A stretch of 64,000 bases of DNA from Utricularia gibba (taxonomy: Eukaryota > Streptophyta > Magnoliopsida > Lamiales > Lentibulariaceae): the NCBI GenBank assembly GCA_002189035.1, contig CM007989.1:496001-560000 (forward strand), read 5' to 3'. The translations under genes and the position numbers were made by a program. The stretch's first letter is position 1; each line of letters opens with the position of its first letter. The notes beneath the pieces are model-generated. The model did no database searches. It was not told the origin of the DNA and worked only from the letters and a program-made list of their open reading frames with translations. This document shows positions 11,701 to 23,972 of the stretch, in pieces.

Positions 11701-13909
11701 AGACCCAAAGCAACCATGCCTCAGAAAGTTCCATAACCTGTTAAATACAGTTTTCTGCACATTGACTGCAAACCAACTTTCAGGAAAACTTTTGCTAAAA
11801 AATAACACAGTGTCCCACATGAATGGGTGACAAGCAGGATTCTGCTCTTGGAAAGAACCTAATATTGCCCCAGCAAGCAACTCTGTATCACCTTCATGAA
11901 CCGTGCAAGGAATATTCTTAATGCAACTTTTTAACAATGAATATGCAGCAGAACGCGTATCTGCATTATGTGACTTCAAATAGTCCAAAAAGTATTTGTG
12001 ACTTGAGAGTAACTTCTCTGCAACCGGAAGAGCCACAGTCCTAGCTCTCACAGATATCTTTGATTCTGTGCTTACATTCCCCGAGTCAAAAAGTTCCATC
12101 TGTGAGGCCAGTACATCAAGAAGTGCTGCAAGTGCCAGTAATGATGAAGAAATGGCCTGACATCAAGAAATGACTTTCAACAGAAATATCCTAAGAGCCA
12201 CCGACATTTAAACATAAATGCACAAAGTGACGTTCCCTGGATGGTTCCATGTTAAACTAACGACTCAATGATATAAGAAGAGAGAAAAATGGTTCGCAAA
12301 TGCAGCACCAAGAATTTCAAGTCGATCAGCTTGTCCAAAAGAGAGCAGAAACTTTCCAACATTGCACATTACCATCTCTCTACCAGAAGTCCATGACAAT
12401 TGCAGAGACTTTTATGTCTCATTTTTCACAGAAAGAATGGCAACAGTAAGTCATATTCACTGAAATAAAAAATGCTATCAGTTATCACTACCTTCTGGTG
12501 CACTTCTTCCAATTCGTCAGCTGCAGCAGCTTTATCTGACAAGCTCTGTGGGTTTAGATTCAGATTTTCTTCAATATAGGAAAAAATTTCAGCGGAGTAC
12601 ATAATCAGCGCATCCATTCTTCTGTCTTGAACCGGAAAAGCAGCCTGGGAATTAACATAGTCATCATTAGTCCTACAGAAGAAACCAAAAAAAGGAATAC
12701 TAAGCCATCTTTTGAAACAAGAAAGAGAACACAAAACTGATAAGGCTTTTATACGCCTTTTTAAACCTGAAAGGACCGTATTGCTGCTTGAGAAACTTCA
12801 GGTGCTGAATCAAACTGAGAAAACCACCACGGCCCCATAAGTAGCTTTAGATGTGGAGCCAACCCTCTTCTGCAAAATGAAGGAATTTAGAGAAACTGTG
12901 CCTGCGTCGCTAGTATTGACTGAAGTCAAAGCTACAAGAAGAAAAAACAATGAACAAGTTTCTCAGAAGGGCTCTACACCAGAAGGACGCAACCATCCAG
13001 GCAAACCAACAAGATCTGACCATGAGATAAAATGGTATACTGATACAAGACTAATCCGACTCAAAGTGAAATAACTAACTAGACACTAACCCCACAGTAC
13101 CAACAAGATTAGTCATGGTCTCATGCGCTGCTCGTCGAACTTCTCTGTTGTAGTCGATAATTAGTTTCTTGTACTCAAATCCCTATGTTATTTGGGACAA
13201 GTTAAAAAAACGTAATATTGCCATATACAGACGAAGAACATTCATTTCTGTGTTGATGTTCAAAAATGAAGATGTGCATTTGATGGGTAAGCATACCCAC
13301 AGAGGAATTACGGTAACAATCCCTGCTGACGCTTTCTCGTTAAATAGCTGAGAGAGCACTTGCAAAGCTTTGAGCTGAAAACAAAATAATGGAACGACAC
13401 TTTTTTATGACTTTAATGAAAATGTCAAAAAAATTATCGTGACTGCATCTTCCCCTACACATAGCACTAAAAGTCACCTTCGTAATTGGATCTTTGCGGG
13501 AAAGACGCTTTAGGTGCTGCGCTATTTCAGCATCAACATCCTGATAAAACCGCCGGCACAAAACCAATACAGAATCATAAAACCAAATTTGTCCAAACAT
13601 TGAAATTGAAGATAAAAAACGGAGCAAAAAAAAAAAAAACTGACCAACAAAGCCGAAGCATCTGTTGTAGACGGCAAAGAAGATTCAACTCGCGAACTCC
13701 CTACATAGCCTCCAAAGCCAACCGCCGCAGCTCCCGACGCCAATAGCGAAGCGGACATACTGAAAAGAGTTGTACACCGAACTGGATATTGCGAAGCCCT
13801 AAGCAGCAAGAATCCAAAAAAAGCAGGCAGAAATATCAAAGAAGGTCTAAAACCTGCTGCTGGAGGGGCGCGACTTGGTTCTCGCGGCATCTCCTTTGTC
13901 TCTCCCCAT
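5702..13909 (-). CDS. LTN1: E3 ubiquitin-protein ligase listerin
   Basis: Listerin is the RING E3 of the ribosome quality control complex. It binds 60S subunits carrying stalled nascent chains and ubiquitinates the chains. This is the longest gene in the window, with many exons on the minus strand. The start is [18 protein letters not shown] at 13909, spliced onto [20 protein letters not shown], the conserved listerin N-terminus. HEAT-like helical segments follow. One exon reads [19 protein letters not shown], another [20 protein letters not shown]. The RWD-like region lies about 6000-6256, and the final exon (5702 to about 5950) holds the [34 protein letters not shown], then W and CPLC. One single-base deletion near 9564 (TCCC for an expected TCCCC) breaks the frame just before [14 protein letters not shown]. 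The rest reads through. Site II motifs lie just upstream of the start. Confidence 0.92.
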
Positions 13910-14926
13910 TATTCCTATCCCTAATACAACCTGGACTCAAACTCAGGTACCTTTCACCGGAAAATCTTGCCGCTCCGTCCCTTGACAAGCACGCGAACAA
14001 AATCGCCCCGGCGACAGACAACTGGAGAGATACAAAAGAATCCAACGGAATTACAACGGTCAAACTCGGAACCCAATAAGCTGCAACCTCCTAACTTCAA
14101 AAGCCCAACGTTGGTCCAAACGGCCCATAATCCCATGCGGCCCAGAAGGTGACATTTTTTGAATATTTTTTTTAAAAAATATTTATTTATTTTATTCAGA
14201 CTTATTTGTTAAATCTTGCCATCGAAAAACAAATCAGACTTTTTTGTTGGTATGTTTAAATTTGTTTCATATAATTAGTATATATATTAGTTTTATATAA
14301 TTATACAACTTACATATTTATATTTTGAATATATAGATAATATACATAAATGAAGGGGGATTAATTATATATATATTGTTTATATATTTAGATTTCTATT
14401 CTCATATATTAAATGTTATATACAATTGAGTATTATATATATTCAATTACATTATATTTAAGCATACTAATAACTTAATATCAAATGACCTCTTTACATA
14501 TTTAATTTGGTGGGTATAGTTATTTTTTTCAATAACATTATTTTCTGAATTAATTTCTTGAACCTTAATTATATTAATCTCAAATAGTATAACTAAAAAT
14601 AAACCTATTGAAGTAAAATTCAGTGAAAGCCAATTTTTCAGTTTTTAATATATATTTTGTAAAATAATTCAGTATTCTATCTTTAAAATTATATTAATCA
14701 ATGAAAATGTCATTTATAAAAAAAATAAATCAACAAAATTTAAATTTTATAAATATAATGAAATATGAATTTTTTTTCATTTTTTTGTTGAATTACAAAA
14801 TTTAAAATACTGTATTCCACTAATCACGTGTTATATATTGCTCAACAATTGTATGGGGTTATGGGATTTAGTAGCAAGTATCGAGACTAAGTGATGAGTA
14901 TTTAGTTAATGCGGACAACTACTCCC
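13910..14926. other. LTN1 promoter and AT-rich spacer
   Basis: The first about 240 bases hold the LTN1 5' UTR/promoter. From about 14155 to 14880 the sequence is almost pure A/T with TA-dinucleotide stretches (for example 14330-14460) and no coding signal. The part next to 14927 should carry the 3' UTR of the transporter gene. Confidence 0.5.
14100..14150. promoter_or_regulatory. Cluster of GCCCA/GGCCCA (site II-type) elements upstream of LTN1
   Basis: Three motifs within about 50 bases (AAGCCCAAC, CGGCCCATA, CGGCCCAGA) lie about 190-240 bases upstream of the LTN1 start codon. TGGGCC/GGCCCA elements are typical of plant housekeeping and translation-related promoters. Function is inferred from position only. 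Confidence 0.5.
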
Positions 14927-16959
14927 CTAATTACAAGACGTCCTCGTTGTTCTCCTGTGGAGGATAAGGGCAAGAACTGTCCCCACGCCGCATAAGGCGC
15001 CCCAAATTATGAAGGTGTAGTGGTAGCAGTTCTGTCCGGAGCAGTCCCCCACACTCGTAGCTGAAGAAGAACCCGCCGTAGCAGCGGCATACCTGCTGTA
15101 CACCAGAGCTGCCAGATCCCCGAATAGGAAGGACCCCACGGGATGTTCGACACCAGGATGTTGTGGTTCACCCCGAAGTTCTTGGTGCCGAAGAGCTCCG
15201 CCGTCGCCGGCACTGAGATGGAGGTTATGGCGCCGGTGCACACGCCGATCCCGCCGTGCTGATGTACAGTGCCGTCTCCTTGGCGCTCATCAGCAGGAAG
15301 AAGGAGGCGCAGAGGGCACCATCATGATGCCCATGGCCCCGGCTCTCGTCACCATGTGTTTGCACCTGAAACAATGACGAAAGAAATCAACACCTACTTC
15401 TTTGTGCGGGCAGCTCTGCATTAACTCTGGGAGTGGTTTCATTCCTGCAAAATAATTGCCTCCCCTTTTTCTCTCTGTTTTTTTTATTTGTTTATTATTC
15501 TTTATTTACGTAGGCAAATAATTGCGCGATGGAGATGATGAGTTTCATGGGTAGCCATGAGCGGAGCTTGTGCTCTGCGTATTCCCCACGTCGCCTGCTC
15601 TACGTGTAACTTTTGCATACAGAAACGCCTTTTTCACGCACTCATCTTCAGACCCATTTCGACCGCCTACGTGTACGCACCATTTTTTTTTCTCTAAGCA
15701 AGGTGTCACCTAACAGTAAATGTAGGTTCAATGCTTTGTCAATGGCTATTTCCCCCCACTGTAAATGGGGCATGGGATGTTTGATGTTCATCTGGATAGT
15801 TTATAGTTAAAATTTTGATTTGGGGATGGGTAGGTAGATAGTTAGTTAGTTACCTGGGGAAGAAGAAGTCGAGGAGGGACGGAAGGAGGCGGCCGAAGAA
15901 ACCAAAGGCGGCGGAGAGGGAAACCAGGGATGAGGCATCCTCACAGCCGCGGGACTGGGCGATTTGTCCGAGATTGTTCAAGTAAACCAGTCCCAGAGTG
16001 GCTCCGAAGAAGTAGACCATGTAGTATAACCAGAAATTGAGAGTTTTCACCATTTCCAGAGCTCCGACTTCGCAGGCTCCGCCTGTTTCAGTCTCTGTTG
16101 TTTGCTGCCCATTTTCCAGGCTTTTCAAGCTGACTTCTTTTGTGTTGAAGGCCTCATCGTGTACTCTGATCAAGCACCTCCCTTTCACCTTCTCCCTTAT
16201 GCTCTCCGCAATCGGAACGACGACCGGCAACGCCAGAAGCAGCCACATCCCCGTGACGATGGCGTATTTCGACATCATGGCTTTCACCGTTTCCAGACTC
16301 GTGACCACCGCGAAACTACCCGTTAAAATCGTGATGAGGAACATGAAGAAGAAGCCATTGGTTAATCGCTTCGATGTCTTGGGTTCGACGCTCCTCATCA
16401 GGGGAGACAGAGCAATGCAGAGTATCCCCGGAACGACGGCGTTCACCAGTAGGAACGCCTTGGCCCTGTCGCTGGGGGATTTTGTCGGGATCACATCCAC
16501 AATGTCTGTGTAAATCTTGGCGCTTAATCCAATATAACTGGTCGATATTCCGACGGCGATCTGACGATCCAAAGGGTAGCTCTTGATGACGGTGACGTAA
16601 CAAACGGTGTTGATCCAGCAGATACTGTTCCCCGCCAGAACCGTGAGAAGAAAGATTTGCCAGTACGCCAAGCTCTCGATCTCCCCCGTCAGAAACAGGA
16701 ACTGGAAGCCGTACCCCACAAGAGCCAGAAGGAAGCCGATACAGAGCACAATCCAGAGAGGGAAGTACGCAGCTGCCAGACCGGAAACCCAGCCGAATAA
16801 CTTCCCGGCGTCAGAGGCAGAGGCCAGATTATTGAGCTGCATCTGCGATATAGAGAGCAGCTTCTTGAGCTCCGAGGAGTAGGCCGGAAAATTGGAGTTG
16901 GTGCCGTTGATCGCCTGGAGCCAAATAGCAGACACGAGTGCCAGCCATTGAAGCGCCAT
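14927..16959 (-). CDS. NFD4-like nodulin-like/MFS membrane transporter, second exon frame-broken
   Basis: A polytopic membrane protein of the plant Nodulin-like/MFS family (NFD4/UNE2-type). Exon 1 (16959-15854) is intact: MALQWLALVSAIWLQAING, then WVSGLAAAYFPLW and IFLLTVLAGNSICWINT. It ends in LDFFFPR, where the intron splits the Arg codon. Exon 2 (15365-14927) continues CKHMVTRAGAMGIMMV and holds the family's C-terminal helices: GVCTGAITSISVPATAELFG, NFGVNHNILVSNIP, GSFLFGDLAALVYS and YTFIIWGALCGVGTVLALIL. Exon 2 needs three single-base additions, near 15315, 15252 and 15138, all next to C/G runs. With them the two exons total exactly 515 codons. Some family members are linked to vacuolar, iron or nutrient transport. 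The substrate here is not known. Confidence 0.88.
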
Positions 16960-19900
16960 TGAAACCCCAAGTGTGTGTCTCTGTGTGTGACGCGACTTGG
17001 GAAGAGGACCATGGAGTGGAGCGGTGTATTTATAGTGACGATGGGGGGTGTCCCCAACTGCATTAAACACATCACTCCCCTCCCTTTTACCGCTTCTCCA
17101 GAAATCGATCAAATCCTCACGTTCCAATATTCCGATCTCCAAAATCCAACTTTCCGGGTGCCGGTTTTTCACATTTTACTTCACAATTTCGTGTCCCAAA
17201 ACTCCCCCCCCCCCCCCCCTAGCATCTTCCTAGATCTTGAAAACCCTACAACTTGCCAAAATCAACCCCCACAGTGCCCCCCGCCGGGTCAGAACTTCCT
17301 ACAAGAATAAAAAAACAAAGTAGAGTCAAGATGTAATAAACGTGGCATCCAAAGTAAATTCCTTTTTCAATCGTGATTAAGAATGATCAAACTCTTTCCA
17401 ATCCCCATAGTCATGAAAAAGTGGCGAATCCAACGGGGGAGACAAGGGTCCTAGCCCCTCCCCTTTGAAAAAAACAAAACAAATAAATCCAGAAAAAAAA
17501 AAACCACACAGAGACACATGCACAACAACACACAGCACCAGGGTTTGGTCTCCCATAGAATCCATCATCTTTAGCGTGTTAAGATTAAAGATTGGATGGT
17601 TACAATAAACATACGTGAAATTAAAATACATAAAAAAATATAAATTATATAAGAAAAATATTAAATACAAAAGATTATTAATATTTTATAATTTATTATA
17701 TACTTGATTATTTTAATTTCAAATATTGATATAGAATTATTTATTATAATACATGTTTTCCTTTCATCTCATCATTTAGGGAATTAGAACTGCAAATCAG
17801 GTTATATTTACCTAAAACCTCGCTAATTAAGTTAATTATGGTGAGAGGGTGGCAAGTCAGACACGGCCATTTCCCAACTTGACTCCTTCCTACCCTAATC
17901 AAATCCCGTGTCTCCTCCCTTCCCTATTTTTTTTTCGAGTATTTAATTAATAATATATTTGAATTGATTGAAATTTTACCAATTCAACAAGTAACTCTTT
18001 TACTTTCAAAACTGGCCTAAAAGGGTTAAACCAACCTGCCTATTTTATCCAATTTTCCATAAATATTAGTAATGTGTTGTAAGTATTTTCTCAACGGTTA
18101 TCAGTTATTATGGTAAAGAAAATTTCCCATGCATTAAATAATATCTTCTAGTGGGAGCTAGGAAGAACAATTCTTTGCTCTAGTACACGTAAGCATGACT
18201 CCTAGTATTACATCATCGACATACGTAAAGATGATTTTGAAAAGTAATCATTGTGTGTGTGAAAAATAACAATCCTATATATAAAATTTTGGTTTTAATG
18301 TGTGAAAAAAAATATTAGTATGGTTAATTTTCAAAAAGGCCTCTTACATACATATATGTCCTTTGTATGTGTGTTCGTGTTGGCAAGACATAATATTTGA
18401 TCATGGAGATGGTGTTACTCTGCCATAATCATCGTATCAAATACATTTATATTTATGCAATAATCCACACGAACGGAAGGAGTTGCGCGACAGGGGGGTT
18501 GCCGCCGGTGCATTGGAACTTAGGGTTTATTCTCTGGTGATAAGGCAAGGGCTTGTGCATGAGAATATTGGTATTGCTTCTCCGAGTATGTGGCTGGCCT
18601 TGCACGGAGATGGCTGCCGGGAGGGCGTGGCGGGACTACAGCCCATGTTAGAGGAATCCGAATCTCAGCCGTTTGATTGGATTCGCGGCATCTCGATGTT
18701 GACCGTTGGATTGGATTCGGCGGGAACTGCAGTCAAGTCCCCCTCGTACCTCAATCAATAGTGGACACGTGTCCGTACGCCATGCTCTGCCACGTGTCAC
18801 ACTTTAAGGCCCTCCCGTCCCATCAATTAATTAATTGTTTTGTATGATACGTGATTAATTAATATCACATTTAATTGATGAATAAATTTAAAAAATGGAT
18901 TCGATCCATTCAATAATATTTTATTTTTTCAAGATATATCACTATTTTATTTCTTTATAAATAATAAATCACTGATAAAAAAAATTATTTAGCTCACGTG
19001 TCTAGGGTTTGATCGATCGCTCTAACAATTGGGTAAGAATTCCGAAACGCATGTTAATAGATCCAAGGGAACGCCCGACCACTCTGTTGCGTGTTCCCTT
19101 TCCAACAAATCACCCGGTTGGGTTTAGGGTTTGCGTCACCGTACAACGTGTGAGCTACTGCGTTTCTGAGGTCGCCGTTGCGTGATCGGGGCTTCAATTG
19201 ACTTGAAAAAGGAATGAGAGGAGGAGTCGCATCCTGAGTGTTTGAGCGTCAACATATCCCAAATTGGCGACTCCCTCCCAGTCCCAGATCCTAGGCGTTA
19301 GCCCACCTACGCCACGATTACTTGGTCGCACGACACTGAACCAATTTGCTGAAACATGCCAAGAGAAGATGGGTGGCGTCACGTGTAGTGCTTGCAACGG
19401 GACGGGAAAAGCGTCGGGTATGCATGGCTTTCGAAAATCAACGGTCTTGCGCATGGGTTCTAGAGGCATCGGGCTCTGATGCCGTGCCCCGCATCTCCTG
19501 TGCCGGAATCGATCACGCCACGACACGGCATAACTTGTGGGTTGTTTTAAGGCATTAGTTCCTGAAAAGGGAGGGCTACTAGGGCTTTTACACTGAATTG
19601 AGAGATGCCAAAAGAACAAAAAGAGAAAGAAGTGTTCTCGCCCCGGTTCTGATGCGTTATATTCGATCCTCTGTTTCCATTAGGGTTTGTTAGGTCTGAT
19701 AAATAATCTAAGTATTTCGAAACCCCATGGGCCTATCCCGAGGAAGACTAGAGGCTTGATATTGGATCCGGCCCGCAAAACATCATCGATCGAAGCTGCC
19801 GTGCGCCTGACAAAAGTGGTTCCTGTTTTAAATTTCAAAATTGACGGGCGACTGCCGACGGTGGTCGGCGACCGGCCGGCGGCGACAGTAGGTGGTGGAA

Positions 19901-21771
19901 ATGTTTGATAAAAGAGTATGGATTTTGACGTAATATAATACGGTACCAACCATATGCATATCAAACTACTATTCAATATTAAAAATCAAATATGTCTTAC
20001 TTTTAAATATTATAAATTAATTTTAGTCGATGAACCAATTAAAAATTCACTATTTTCATGAAAAAATACAAAATAAAATCTACAATAAATTTATACCATC
20101 ATCAATACTCATTGATGAGCAGATTATTAATCTTTTTTTTAACTTACAAATCTCTTTTTTGAAATAAAAATTATAAATAATATCAACTATGCTCGTTTTG
20201 AGGGGTTCGATCGCGATGTCACAAACTATATTGTACAAACTAATAATGGTGGTTGTCGATATGCAGGATGTCAAACTCAATATTCCTTGTAATATGTATT
20301 TATCGAATAAAAACAAAATGAAAACACTCGTTTTCAAAAGCCGATGGAGATCCTTTGAGCAATATATCACACACCTCATATGAGAGGATAATATCTATGC
20401 ACAAGTGTGGGTTCACGGGTTTGGGGATACATTGATATGAGTATGAATGAAGATTCATTAAATTTAGATGTATCTGTATTTAAATTAAAAATTATTCATT
20501 AAAAATAACTAAATTTAAAAATCAAATTATATAATAACAAATAATTAATTTGATATATAAATTTTAAAATTAATTATTAATAATAAAGTAAATAAATAAA
20601 TATATAAATATCGAAATATCATATTACTCACTATTTAAAAGAAAAATCTAATATTGTAAATATTAAAATTAGCATACATGAATAACATAATTTTAATCTT
20701 AATGAAAAAAATAATTCACACAATCATTATGAAATAAAATAAAAAATAAAATAAAATAATAATTATAGAATTGAATGAGGTTATTGAATAATAATATTTT
20801 ATATAATTTTTTCTTGTTTTTAATTTGTCTTTTTAATAATAATTTGTTGGATATATGTATATGAATTCATATATATCTATATATCTATCATCTATGAATC
20901 CGTGTATCATTTACATAAAATAGGAGAATCAATGCATTATAGGATAATATAGGGCTATTTTTTACTCTTTTTTATTGTGAACATAATTTTATTGTCAAAT
21001 ATGATTAATTTATGTTTAAAAAAACAGAAAATATAAAATATATTTTTCTCACTTTAGATGACATGGGCCTTGGTGAACCATGTGTTCCAGGTCATGGTTC
21101 CAATCTTGTATCTCCATTCACATTATCTTGATGTATATATCCAATTTTTTATTTTATTAAAAATACTAGTAGATAATAATTATTTTTTTGAAAAACCAAA
21201 ATATTAATTTCTTAATAATTCAATGGCTGCTATGTCTTGTGTACTGAGAATATAGGATGAAACGTAGGTATAAGATATATTTAAATATTTTTAATAAACC
21301 CCAAATCTTCCATTCTCCATACTTATTAAATATCTTTTTTTTCAAACTATTCTTATAAAATTTTAAAAAAAGAAAAAAAATACAAGTAGTCATTGGAATT
21401 GACTCATGCCTCACGTAATGAATGACATAGATGTGTGAGCGCGTTGAAATATGGTACGTAACCTTGACTTACCAGGTAATTCAAGACTGTTGATGTAGTG
21501 ATTTTTTTTTTTTTCCGATTCAATTCAATCGAAACTCATGATTTTTTAAATTTGATTTAACAACTTTGTATAAAAATAAAAAAAATATGAAATTTTAAAA
21601 TAATATTTACAAAGCATAGGTTAAATAAAAGGGAAAAATGCACTATATGAGTTTCTAATGTATTACAAAGACGGATTCCGCAGAATAGGGAATGCAAAGG
21701 AAAGAAGACTTGGCTCCTACGGTACAAAAGCAAAGATACAAACACAAACACGAGTTTCTCTAACTAATCGT
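16960..21771. other. Gene-poor region, 4.8 kb
   Basis: The right flank of the transporter gene (16960 to about 17300) holds its promoter, with a run of 16 C at 17204-17219. A stretch at about 17405-17475 (GGCGAATCCAACGGGGG...CCTAGCCCCTCCCC) resembles decayed transposon text seen in many plant genomes, but nothing proves it. The 18480-19620 stretch is GC-richer with short open frames, none recognisable, and carries two CACGTGTC elements. From 19900 to 21770 the sequence is very AT-rich. I see no gene that I can support. Confidence 0.5.
18763..18800. promoter_or_regulatory. Pair of G-box/ABRE elements
   Basis: A perfect 12-base palindrome GGACACGTGTCC at 18763-18774 and a second CCACGTGTCAC about 15 bases further on. 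CACGTGTC is the core bound by bZIP/ABF and bHLH factors. No recognisable gene start lies close on either strand, so function is unproven. Confidence 0.45.
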
Positions 21772-23052
21772 TTAATTAACGGTGACGGAACTGGGTAACG
21801 GCGTTACTAATGGCACCGGTGGATGGACAATCAACGGCCGGATCTTATCCTTCCACAAGTTAGCAAACACGTCAGCATCTCCAGATTTCCATTTGGCTTC
21901 CACCACCACCAGCCTGTCGGTCAACCGGTACACCTCCACACCCAACACGAAGTTACTCTCTTGCCCCTCTAGCTCCACCGCGCAATCTTTCAACCGCCGC
22001 GTCGTCTTCACGCTCCCCTCCACCGCCTTCACCACATTCTCCATCACGATCTCCGGCGACTCCTCCACCGCCATCCGCTCCAGGACGCCGCGGCCGTCGT
22101 TGAGGATGCCGGAGATGTCTAGGCCTGAGGAGAAGGAGATTATGTCGAAGGCGTTGAGGTGCGAGAGTTTCATCTCGCCGATTTTGAACCCAGTGGTCGA
22201 TGCTTCTTCGTTTCCGTGGAGGTTGATCTCTTTGTAGCCTTTTCTGAACCATGGATCTTGTTTGATTTCTACGACTGTGATTCTGGTGCTGGGATCTACG
22301 TCGAGGAGGCGAGAGATGAGGCGTTTTAGGGCGGGGGAAATCCATTTGGGGCAGCGGTATTCCCCTTTGTGTATCTTCCGGTACATGTTCATCAAATTGG
22401 AGTCGTGGAAGGGCAAATAACCGGCGATAAGGACGAAGAGAATGACGCCGCAGGACCAGATATCGATCTTCGCGCCGTCGTAGCCTTTCTTCGCGAGAAT
22501 CTCTGGCGCAACGTATGCCGGAGTACCGCAAAGCGTGTGCAACAATCCATCGGACCGAATCTGATCCGTCAAAGCGCTGAGACCGAAATCGGAGACTTTG
22601 AGGTCCTCGTTCTCATCGAGCAGCAAGTTCTCCGGTTTTAGGTCCCGATGGTAAATACCCTGCGAGTGGAAGTGGCTTACGGCGGAGATAAGCTGGTGGA
22701 AGTATTTCCGGGTGACTGCCTCGGTGAATCGTCCCTTAGCAACCTTCTGGAAGAGCTCGCCGCCTTTCACGAACTCCATCACGAAATATATCTTCGTCTT
22801 CGTGGCGAGGACTTCGTAGAGCTTCACTGCGTACGGGTGGCGCAACCGCCTCATGATCGATATCTCCCTGGTGATTCCAGCCATAAGATGTGCGTTGTTG
22901 TTCAGCCTGCTCTTCTGTATCACCTTAATCGCGACGCTCTTTCCGGTAGCGATTTCTCTGCCGTGGTACACCTTCGCGAAGGCGCCGCATCCTAGAAGTT
23001 TTCCGACCTCGTACTTGTTGAACAATGGCTTCTCCGGGAAGGAATCAGCCAT
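21772..23052 (-). CDS. CBL-interacting protein kinase (CIPK/SnRK3)
   Basis: Ser/Thr kinase that couples calcium-loaded CBL sensors to ion transporters and other targets. Single exon, 426 residues, intact. The start is MADSFPEKPLFNKYEVGKLL; the in-frame Met 15 codons upstream precedes the usual leader and was not chosen. Kinase motifs in order: glycine loop LGCGAFAKVY, lysine in VAIKVIQK, catalytic YHRDLKPENLLLD, DFGLSAL, activation segment ending in CGTPAYVAPEILA. The C-terminal regulatory part has the CBL-binding NAF/FISL motif (LNAFDIISFSSGLDISG), followed by the PPI region to VEAKWKSGDADVF. The lack of introns places it in the intron-poor CIPK clade. Which CIPK number it corresponds to is not decidable here. 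Confidence 0.95.
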   Translation of the reverse strand: MADSFPEKPLFNKYEVGKLLGCGAFAKVYHGREIATGKSVAIKVIQKSRLNNNAHLMAGITREISIMRRLRHPYAVKLYEVLATKTKIYFVMEFVKGGELFQKVAKGRFTEAVTRKYFHQLISAVSHFHSQGIYHRDLKPENLLLDENEDLKVSDFGLSALTDQIRSDGLLHTLCGTPAYVAPEILAKKGYDGAKIDIWSCGVILFVLIAGYLPFHDSNLMNMYRKIHKGEYRCPKWISPALKRLISRLLDVDPSTRITVVEIKQDPWFRKGYKEINLHGNEEASTTGFKIGEMKLSHLNAFDIISFSSGLDISGILNDGRGVLERMAVEESPEIVMENVVKAVEGSVKTTRRLKDCAVELEGQESNFVLGVEVYRLTDRLVVVEAKWKSGDADVFANLWKDKIRPLIVHPPVPLVTPLPSSVTVN

Positions 23053-23374
23053 TCTCAAAGGATCTCCGGCGACAACCAACCGGAGATCCAAAAACACGGC
23101 GGAGAGGAGTTACGGCAACTAGGAAAATAGGTGAATCTCAGGGTTGGTGTCAAGTAAAGTGAATTAATAGGCGCCGGTGATGGAGGGGAACCGTACGCTG
23201 ATAGACGGAGGAGAATTAATGAATGGACAATAATAATTAAAATATTATTATTTTCAAATTTAAACACAAAATTAAAAAAAATAAATTGTGAATCGTTTTC
23301 AACTCATTTACGAAGAAAGATTCGTAACGGCACTCTGAAACTCTTTTTTTTTTTAATTTTATTTATTTTTCCAA
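23053..23374. other. CIPK promoter / 3' UTR of the EPF-like gene
   Basis: A 320-base spacer. It holds the upstream region of the CIPK gene (minus strand) and the 3' end of the EPF-like gene. It is AT-rich from 23220. I see no other gene. Confidence 0.4.
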
Positions 23375-23972
23375 CTAAGGAACGTATAGTTTATTGCCAC
23401 ACTTGCACCTCCAAGCTTCGGGGTAGTACTCGGCGGTGACTGGGGTTCCCGGCGGCACAGCCACGTGGACCGCCCGGCACGGCGTGCATCGGCCGCATTT
23501 GGAGTTGCAACGCGGCGGCCAAGATCCTGGCCGGGAGAGTAGTCTCCTGGCGCCGCCGCTGTTGATTCTCTCGTTCGTATTCTGGAGTTGCAGCCGCATT
23601 TGGAGTTTCCGGTTTAGGATTGAAGAAAAAAGCGGATCAAAAACAGTTAAATTGATCGATGATGGTTGCTGAAAGAGAAGGAGCGATCACCTGGAAAAAA
23701 TGAATGGACTCAAGACTCAGCGAGCAAGCTTTCTCTGCATTTCTCAATAGAGATCCCCCTATATACATTATGATGACATTTTTTCAGGTGGGGAAATCGT
23801 TGCCGAGAGTGGTGTGCTGCTGTCGATTAAAATAACTGAATCGAGATCGAGAGGAGCGGTGGGATCACCTGATCGAGGATCAAGATGGCTGCTTTGGAAG
23901 AAAGTTACATGGAACAAGAAGAAGTAGAAGAAGAAGCAACAAAACAAGAGGAGTGAGCAGAAATGTAGGCAT
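23375..23972 (-). CDS. EPIDERMAL PATTERNING FACTOR-like secreted peptide (EPFL4/5/6 type)
   Basis: Precursor of a secreted cysteine-rich signal peptide. The mature part is clear in the last exon (about 23375-23580): PGSWPPRCNSKCGRCTPCRA, then VHVAVPPG, and the C-terminal signature EYYPEAWRCKCGNKLYVP. It has six cysteines and matches the CHALLAH-type members (EPFL4/5/6), which signal through ERECTA-family receptors in stem growth and stomatal spacing. The best start I see is ATG at 23972, giving MPTFLLTPLVLLLLLLLLVP, a strong signal peptide. An alternative longer frame from about 24043 also contains a hydrophobic run. The exon joins between 23600 and 23900 are not resolved. The C-terminal assignment is firm and the 5' model tentative. 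Confidence 0.8.

Noticed and set aside
17377-17670. A 97-codon minus-strand open frame and transposon-like text
   Set aside because: The frame is AT-driven and low in complexity; the transposon resemblance rests on one short phrase without terminal repeats or target duplication.
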